Below are positions 57,754 to 64,000 of a stretch of 64,000 bases of DNA, piece by piece. The DNA is taken from assembly GCA_050084985.1 (NCBI GenBank), contig JBITNC010000001.1, positions 27,652,001 through 27,716,000 on the forward strand. Reading direction: 5' to 3'. Under the pieces are notes generated by a model. That model was given only the letters and a program-made list of their open reading frames with translations. It was not told the DNA's origin and did no database searches. Source of the stretch: Nageia nagi. Taxonomy: Eukaryota; Pinophyta. Position 1 is the stretch's first letter. Every line of letters begins with the position of its first letter. The translations under genes were made by a program, and so were the position numbers.

Positions 57754-58320
57754 AGAAATTTCTTCTAATGCTCCTGTTGTTTCTATTATTTCTTTTGATG
57801 TGAAATACATAAACAATACGTGGAAGGCATTCAACTCATGTAAACCCCATGAACAATAATTGAAAAACATACCACAGGTAAAAAAACAAATAGAAGACTT
57901 CAAGCAGTACCTTAAATGATGATGTCCATGTGGGTACTCGAGAAAAAAATTGTGAACAAAGCCCACTTCACTGAACCTGCTTGGCTGAATGTTGCCTCCT
58001 ATTTTACATGTATATATGCGTCCAGTATGTACCATTAATGTATTACCACGATGAGAACAGCCATTGTCATGACGGGCAATCATATTACCTGCCGCCTGGA
58101 ATATATTTTGAGAAGAATACAACCGACGACATACGTTAAGACACATGAAAGGAAACAGGATTTCATATGGTATATGCACGATAGTTTCTCCATTAGGAAC
58201 GGGTAACACAGAAAATTGGTGTAGAGAAAAAACACATTACCAGTGGCATAATACAAATTTGGTTAAGGAAATAAAATGAAAGAAAAAGATAAGAAATATT
58301 TGAAGAGGAGAAGGTTGTCT

Positions 58321-58356
58321 GGGTGGCCATTTCTCTGCCACCCAAATTTCCACGTT
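58321..58356 (-). promoter_or_regulatory. Conserved promoter block of the RUP paralogue
   Basis: The same GGGTGGC-N9-GCCACCC palindrome (58321-58343) as upstream of the intact gene, followed by CACGTT at 58351-58356. The ACGT core is kept, but it changes from a TGACGTA context to a T/G-box-like CACGTT. Both forms are reported targets of HY5-class factors. Confidence 0.45.
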
Positions 58357-58610
58357 AAGAGTTTGCACTGTATCCGTGAATACAAATGATTTTGTGGTGC
58401 GCCAGAGAACACATGCAGAGGTTTGTAAAGTACAGCCATGTCATATGTTCTCTATAGAATTAGGTTGATATGGTAAAAACACTCCAAGTGGTATTATCAA
58501 GAACCATAAGGTCTTTATTATCCGATGGATAACACAAATTCTTTTGGTAACAACAGTATCAACAGTCTACTTTTATCATAATGTCACACTAATTTTGGGT
58601 GGTGCGGGCA

Positions 58611-60110
58611 CTTACATCCCCAGCTGGAATGCGGTCGATTGCATAGGTCAGAAGTTACTTAGCACCATCAATGTCAGGTATTGAGAATGAACGATATCCG
58701 TCCACTACACAACATAATTGATACGAGACAAAAGAGGGCATCTCTCACGTTTTGCATCGTCTACTTCGTTGGTGCATTAAATTCAATATGGAGTAAGAAG
58801 TAGAAATAGAAATTTGTCATGTTGCTTTATCCTTTTTAATCTGACTACCTCTACAGAAAAACATTTACTGAGATGTTTAAAAGCATTGCAAGAAAAATGC
58901 TTTGAAACATTTTGTAGTAGTTTCGAGTCTATCGAATGGTAGTTACAGAGGTAGTTGGCATAATTTTTTATTAATAATGAATAAATATAGTTATTTTTTA
59001 ATATTTATAGAAGAAAGGTATGATTTAACATCATATTTATAGTGAAAACAGTCATTTATAGGGTAATTCTTATTCATATTACATATGAATGATTGATGCT
59101 TTTAACATCTTTTAAATTCAATGGTTTGTAAAATGTGTAAAAAATCATTCAAAGATAAATATATACCATTTATGTATTTAAATGATTATTTCTAACAAAA
59201 TTAAAATTCATAATAAAATCATCAAACTTATTTTGGTTAATAGAGTAAATCAATGTATCCTAAATCTGCTGAAGTCTAAAAAATAAGACAAAAATAATAT
59301 AATATGAATAGAATATCAAAATCAAATATCCAACAAATTTATATTAATTAGATAAATATAAAAAGTATGAACTTTGAAGGTGATTTTATTGGAAAATACA
59401 TTTAAAATGATATTTTTCCTCAACGCATTCAATATATGCATATCTTTTCAAATCTTATCCATGAAATTACCTAATCAAAAAACAATTATATAATCTGTAA
59501 GACACTTCATGTAAAATATTAATCACTTACTTTACTGCATTTTTTATGATACAGTCATAGGATTGCTGCCAATCCAAACTAGCCCACGCACAACTCCCTT
59601 TAAACAACAATAATTCCTTCAAATTAATCTAAAGATTTGATTGATTCTCGACTTTCAGTTTTGTTATAAAATTAATTTTAACTCAAATCTTACAAATTAA
59701 ATATCCTTCCAACTATCAAGACAACACTATTAGTAATAAAATTCTATTTTTGTCTCAAAAAATGAACTAGAGTCTATTTGTCTTTTATACAGTAGACGGT
59801 ACCCATAAGTAGTATAGTCCTACTGCTTTGGTGGAAGCTTTTCCATGCCTTCATTCAGAATCAAAAACATAATATCAGACAAACATCAATCATAATATGT
59901 TAAGAACTGTAGGACATTATCTTCTATTTCACTAGTTATTTGTCATCTCGTAACATTTCATGCTTGTTCATATCCTTCATACTTTACAATCATTCCAATG
60001 TGTTTTGTTGTTCCACATTCAACATTCTATTACTCAAATTAAAGGATTATTGACAATTATTTTGATTTTAACATACATATTTATTTTATAACATATTCAA
60101 TGGCCTTCCT
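58611..60110. other. Spacer between RUP paralogue and MSH3
   Basis: AT-rich, with no coding blocks. A short phrase near 59212-59240 (TCATCAAACTTATTTTGGTTA) resembles the end of the LINE copies at 54905-54940, a possible small scrap. Confidence 0.4.
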
Positions 60111-60117
60111 TATCCTA

Positions 60118-60303
60118 AGTTTTCAAGAGTGGATGAACAGTTTTTAGTCATTATTTACTTATTATGTTAACCATAGACCTCTGATGGGTCAAGAAGTGAA
60201 GGGCGAAACTTAAAAAGTTTTCAATAGTGGCTGAACAGTTTCCAGTGATTATTTACTTATCATGACACCCATAGTCCCCATGATGGGTCAACAAGTGAAT
60301 GAT
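60118..60303. repeat. 98-bp tandem duplication downstream of MSH3
   Basis: AGTTTTCAAGAGTGGATGAA at 60118 and AGTTTTCAATAGTGGCTGAA at 60216 begin two units. Both contain 'attatttactta' and GATGGGTCAA-AAGTGAA. It lies in the probable 3' flank of MSH3, about 500 bp past the stop. Confidence 0.8.
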
Positions 60304-60798
60304 GGAAAAGCCTTCCTTCAAGGTATCCAATTCGACACATTATTCGGAATCAATAAATGAAGAAACTCATTTCAACGACCTGGAAATTTTCAAAATAAAT
60401 TTCAATACAAATACATAGGTAATAAACAAATTTGTTGCATAATGCAACATATAATCCATGAAGACATCTGAATGAATCTCAGATGAAAAATTTCGAACAT
60501 GCCGCAAGTGATCACAAAACTGAATTTGTCAAAAGGTGTGCAAAGGATATACAAATTCCTAACTCTATGATCCTAGCAAGTTTGTACACAATAACATTAT
60601 GCATATCTGAAGACATTGTCTCAGTTCCATACAAATCTTCAACTAGCATACACAAACTTTCCACGTACCTTCAGCTGGATATATTTACAGTTCGCAGGGT
60701 ATCTCAAAGCATACATTCATTCCCAGGTTTAAATACTAAAAGGGTTGAATGTTTTTTAAGCATATCCAAGTGTCACAAAAAAGTTCATGGTTCTCTTA

Positions 60799-63691
60799 CT
60801 ATAATCTCTCTGATGTCATGATTTGTCTAACATATTCTTGAACCCTTTTTAATGCACTCAAGCCATCAAGAGGGTTACTCTCTTTTAGTGCGGATTCTAT
60901 CAAAGATAGAGACCTTGAAACTAGGTGCTTATCAGTCATCTGGTCAATTTCTGGCGCAACGATCTCTTCATCTGTCAAGAACTGACTTCCCAATTGCAAA
61001 AATGCTTTACTCAAATTGCCATCATACAACATCCTATGACCCCTGGATTGGTCCATCATGATCACATTATGTAGAGATGGTCTTGCTTCTGATCTAGCCA
61101 GTTGCCGTGCACATACTACTTTCTCAAACTTGGCAGCCATAATAGCAGCTTGCATGATACATACATCAGGTAACTGCAGGACACATGCTAATATGAATGA
61201 GACAGCACTTGCAAAAATTTATCACTAACAAAATTTGACAGCTTATCTTGAAGAAGAAATACCTGTGCAAGCCTCGCAACATGAAGACCAAAACTTCTAC
61301 TAGCAATCCCTGGAACAAGTTTATATAGAAATGTAATATTCTGTGAAACTTCCATCACTGGTCTAGGATCTACATTAGACTCTACCACTGCAGCACTTTG
61401 TATTGTTGAAGCATCTGTAGGTTCATTGGCCAGGCTCTGACCTGTTAAACAATCATTTGTAAGGTACGAAACATAGTAAGGTCTCACTTCCCCTGGGAAT
61501 TCATTTTTTAGCTCTGCAATCTTTGGATAGTGAGTGACAAACAATGTCAAGCACTTTTTCTCTTTAAGAAGAAAATGTAGTGTTGCATATGCTATAGCAA
61601 CACCATCATAGGTGCTAGTTCCACGTCCCAATTCATCAATTATTGCAAGCGAGTGTGATGTAGATTTCTGAAGAATTGACGAAGCTTCACTTAACTCCTC
61701 AAAAAAGGTGCTTGAACCATGTTGAATACTATCAGATGCTCCCATTCTGGTATAGACTGCATCAAAAACATGCAGAATAGCAGACTTTGCAGGTACAAAT
61801 GAACCAACCTGAGCAGGTGAAATGTACGTAAGTCCAATTAATATTTGAATTGATATCTATCACTATCAATATAAGGATGTTGCTTAGGCCAATAAATTCT
61901 AGTCTATCTATCTTTCACTGTGGTCTGTTCCATGATGAATTTCAGGATGAAGTAGGAGATACAGATGCAGATGTTTATTAAGAAAAGGATAAACGAAGGA
62001 GCAAAAACTAGTAATGATGATATCAGAACAAAAAATAGATGAGAAAAAAACAAAAAAGAACAAACATTGCGTGAGGAATTTTATTTGTCCATGAGTGACC
62101 AATGTCAGTCAATGGGACTTCAAACTACAAGCAAGATACCAATCAAGGAGGTGAATTGAAGTATCCACCACAAGAGAAAAAAAAACACCTGTGATGTGAA
62201 ATGATAGGTGTCCTTACCAAGAAAACACAAACATCAAAAATCAAAAAAACTAAGAAATTATATGGTCCAAGCTAAAAACCACCCCAGAAGACAGAAGAGA
62301 CACTAGTTATAAGTGCTTGCCGCAAGACAAAAGTCCATAGAATCATCAATTCCTGAATACTCCCCAATCCAGAGTCTGATAATCAAATTCAGGCAAATTT
62401 TGAACTAAGTGAAGCTACTTTGTTATTCATAAGACTATATTGTCTCTAAGCAATATTAAAATACGTAATCCAACTGACATGTTAAAACCTGTTCAGGATT
62501 CTATAAACTAGAAAATGACCTAACGCTAATGATACCACCAAACCAAACATAGAATAAACTAAATCCATATTATAATATTAGTAAGCAGAATATGTTCAAA
62601 CATGTTGTAACCAATATCTGTAGCTAACAAGCTTAGGTCTAATCATTGCTGAAGTACTGAGTGATAGGAGAAGCAAGATTATCATCAAGTACTCCAAAAG
62701 AACTGATATGAATGGTTGATAGTTTGGTATGCATGGACTTAGTTTTGAATTTGCATATCTGAATGTCATTAATAGTTTTTTAAGTTAAAAATAAATTGAA
62801 GTATTATTTTATTTTCATGCATAAGAGCGTTCTATACACACAAATCTGAAGCCCATCATAATATAAGCATATTATCAAATTCATATCCATGCAATGCATC
62901 TCACAATATCATATTAAAAGGATGTATAGCTTGAACCACTGTACCTGAGCCATAATTACAATCAAAGCCACTTGACGTACATAGCAACTTTTCCCACCCA
63001 TGTTTGGTCCAGTAATTATCTGGCAATGCTCACTGCTTCCTTGCAAAAAAGTATCATTTGGTACAAAACTCTCCTGTAAAGTTGACTCTAATACCTGTAA
63101 TAAATTGCCACTTTAGCAGAACCAACATTTTTATTTAGTAATCAAGCTATATGTTCTTCAAACTTCATTCAGAACTGTGCAAGAAAGTGAAGCTTACTGG
63201 ATGTCTACCAGCTTCAATATACAATTGAGTCAGTTCACTGTCTTCAACAAAGGCTGGTTGAACATAGCCCTACAAATAACATAACATGAGGAGAATAAAT
63301 AGTTATCAATGATTCAGTATCACTAAACGTATACACAGTCTGAAGCATTTCCACTATAGTATAAACTCAAATCCTTTACAAAATGAATCCATGTTGCAGA
63401 CAAATGTTTTCTAATCGTCTAAGCAGTAACCTGCTTCCGTGATAGAATAGCAAGTGAATGAAGACAGTCTAATGCAGCAATGGCTTGCACAGCAGCACGG
63501 AAGTCCATGAAGTGAGTTGCGAATTCTGCAAGAAAAGCATCCCAGGCCTTTGAACATGCTACAGTCAATTCCTCTTTAGCTATAGCCAACTTATCTAGAG
63601 CTTCTAAGACCTCAGGAGGATGATATCGGTTTGTCTTTTTGGTGCTACTGACTTTGATCCAATTGCAAGGTACTCTTGTAGCAGATGGCAC
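60799..63691 (-). CDS. MSH3: DNA mismatch repair protein MSH3, C-terminal part (five exons, 5' part outside window)
   Basis: Five minus-strand exons with GT-AG borders, all phase 0: 63431-63691, 63198-63269, 62945-63094, 61263-61808 and 60799-61173 (467 codons plus TAG). They read [58 protein letters not shown], the Walker A loop [38 protein letters not shown], Walker [32 protein letters not shown] and [13 protein letters not shown]. This is the lever/ATPase half of a plant MSH3. With MSH2 it forms MutS-beta, which recognises larger insertion/deletion loops in the nucleus. The catalytic and signature residues are intact, so the gene looks functional. Compared with Arabidopsis, a longer Thr/Ser-rich linker follows the Walker B region (about 61340-61460). 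The exon before 63691 was not identified within the window. Confidence 0.93.
61809..62944 (-). other. Large MSH3 intron (1136 bp)
   Basis: The donor CAG|GTAC at 62945/62944 and acceptor CTCAG|GTTGG at 61809/61808 join IMAQ to VGSF, an uninterrupted family block. The intron is AT-rich and contains no evident mobile element or ORF of interest. The other three introns visible are short (161, 103 and 89 bp). Confidence 0.85.
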
Positions 63692-64000
63692 CTGCAAAAA
63701 TGCATTATGTTTAATCTTAATAAATATAGAGGAAAAAACAGCCATATTATTACACCCAAAGTAAGCTGACTCAAAGCTTTCTTTTGTTTTCTTTCAATTG
63801 ATGTAAGAGCAGCCACAGATATCTTACAGACGTTCTAATCCCACCAAAAGATATTGCAAGTGCAGCCAAGCCACGTATAAAATCACAAAATGGACTACCC
63901 TTCATCATGTGCACCATTCTTATTAGATTTACATGTCACACTTGACATTCATACAAGTGTTATGCAGGTTATAAGCAAGGGCCCTTGGGTCTGTAGAACT
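63692..64000 (-). other. MSH3 intron or unresolved upstream exon
   Basis: The acceptor TTTTTGCAG|GTGCC ends at 63692. Upstream, an open stretch ending at a good donor TCT|GTAAGAT (63828/63827) reads CDFIRGLAALAISFGGIRTS. It does not match the MSH3 segment expected here (…THLIEL…), so it is not called as an exon. Confidence 0.4.

Larger units (their letters stand above)
56110..58610 (-). repeat. Duplicated block, copy 2 (RUP paralogue with its flanks)
   Basis: Direct repeat of 29270-31545, including promoter and 3' flank. A 20-base T run near 56281-56300 is specific to this copy. Confidence 0.75.

Noticed and set aside
57754-58209. 152-codon extension of the RUP paralogue frame
   Set aside because: It starts at GTG, covers the promoter/leader block, and the corresponding frame in the intact copy contains stops.
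63828-63930. Possible additional MSH3 exon with a good splice donor
   Set aside because: The peptide does not match the segment of MSH3 expected before VPCNW, so it is more likely intronic.
1-64000. tRNA, rRNA or other structured RNA genes
   Set aside because: None seen. The TGGTATCAGAGC hits are retroelement primer sites, not tRNA genes.

Overview
The window looks like gene-poor, repeat-rich, AT-rich nuclear DNA of a seed plant. A large gymnosperm genome is my best guess, because of the load of old, nested Copia, Ty3 and LINE copies; that is inference, since nothing in the sequence names a species. Only two cellular gene families are recognisable: a RUP-type WD40 repressor of UV-B signalling, present twice, and the 3' half of the mismatch-repair gene MSH3.

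Region 1-20 kb is mobile DNA. A full-length but dead Copia element (249-9663, minus strand, 1.9-kb LTRs, 5-bp target duplication ATTTG) sits inside the reverse transcriptase region of an older Copia copy whose two halves lie at 1-243 and 9669-10675. Right of that come a Ty3 gag remnant with an LTR (10.7-12.5 kb), a further LTR family copy (13.8-14.5 kb), AT-rich higher-order repeats (15.6-16.5 kb) and a plus-strand Ty3 remnant (16.9-20.1 kb). A G-rich tract and a long TG microsatellite follow at 20.1-21.5 kb. Region 21.5-29.2 kb holds a dispersed repeat called R1 here, two primer-binding sites facing each other, and a LINE 3' scrap.

The single-exon RUP gene is at 29519-30796 (minus, 425 aa, seven WD40 blades). 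Its duplicate at 56479-57753 is collinear, including shared upstream and downstream flanks, but carries two premature stop codons. The 25 kb between them is filled with a second Copia element (33278-41644, plus), a minus-strand LINE split by an LTR, a plus-strand LINE whose RT is split by 2.1 kb of other repeats, and a small TIR element with internal satellite-like repeats.

From 60799 to the right edge, five consecutive minus-strand exons encode the C-terminal 467 residues of MSH3, including its ATPase domain; the 5' part lies beyond the window. The two cellular genes have no evident functional link. RUP would act in light signalling (UVR8-COP1-HY5), and MSH3 in repair of insertion/deletion loops with MSH2.
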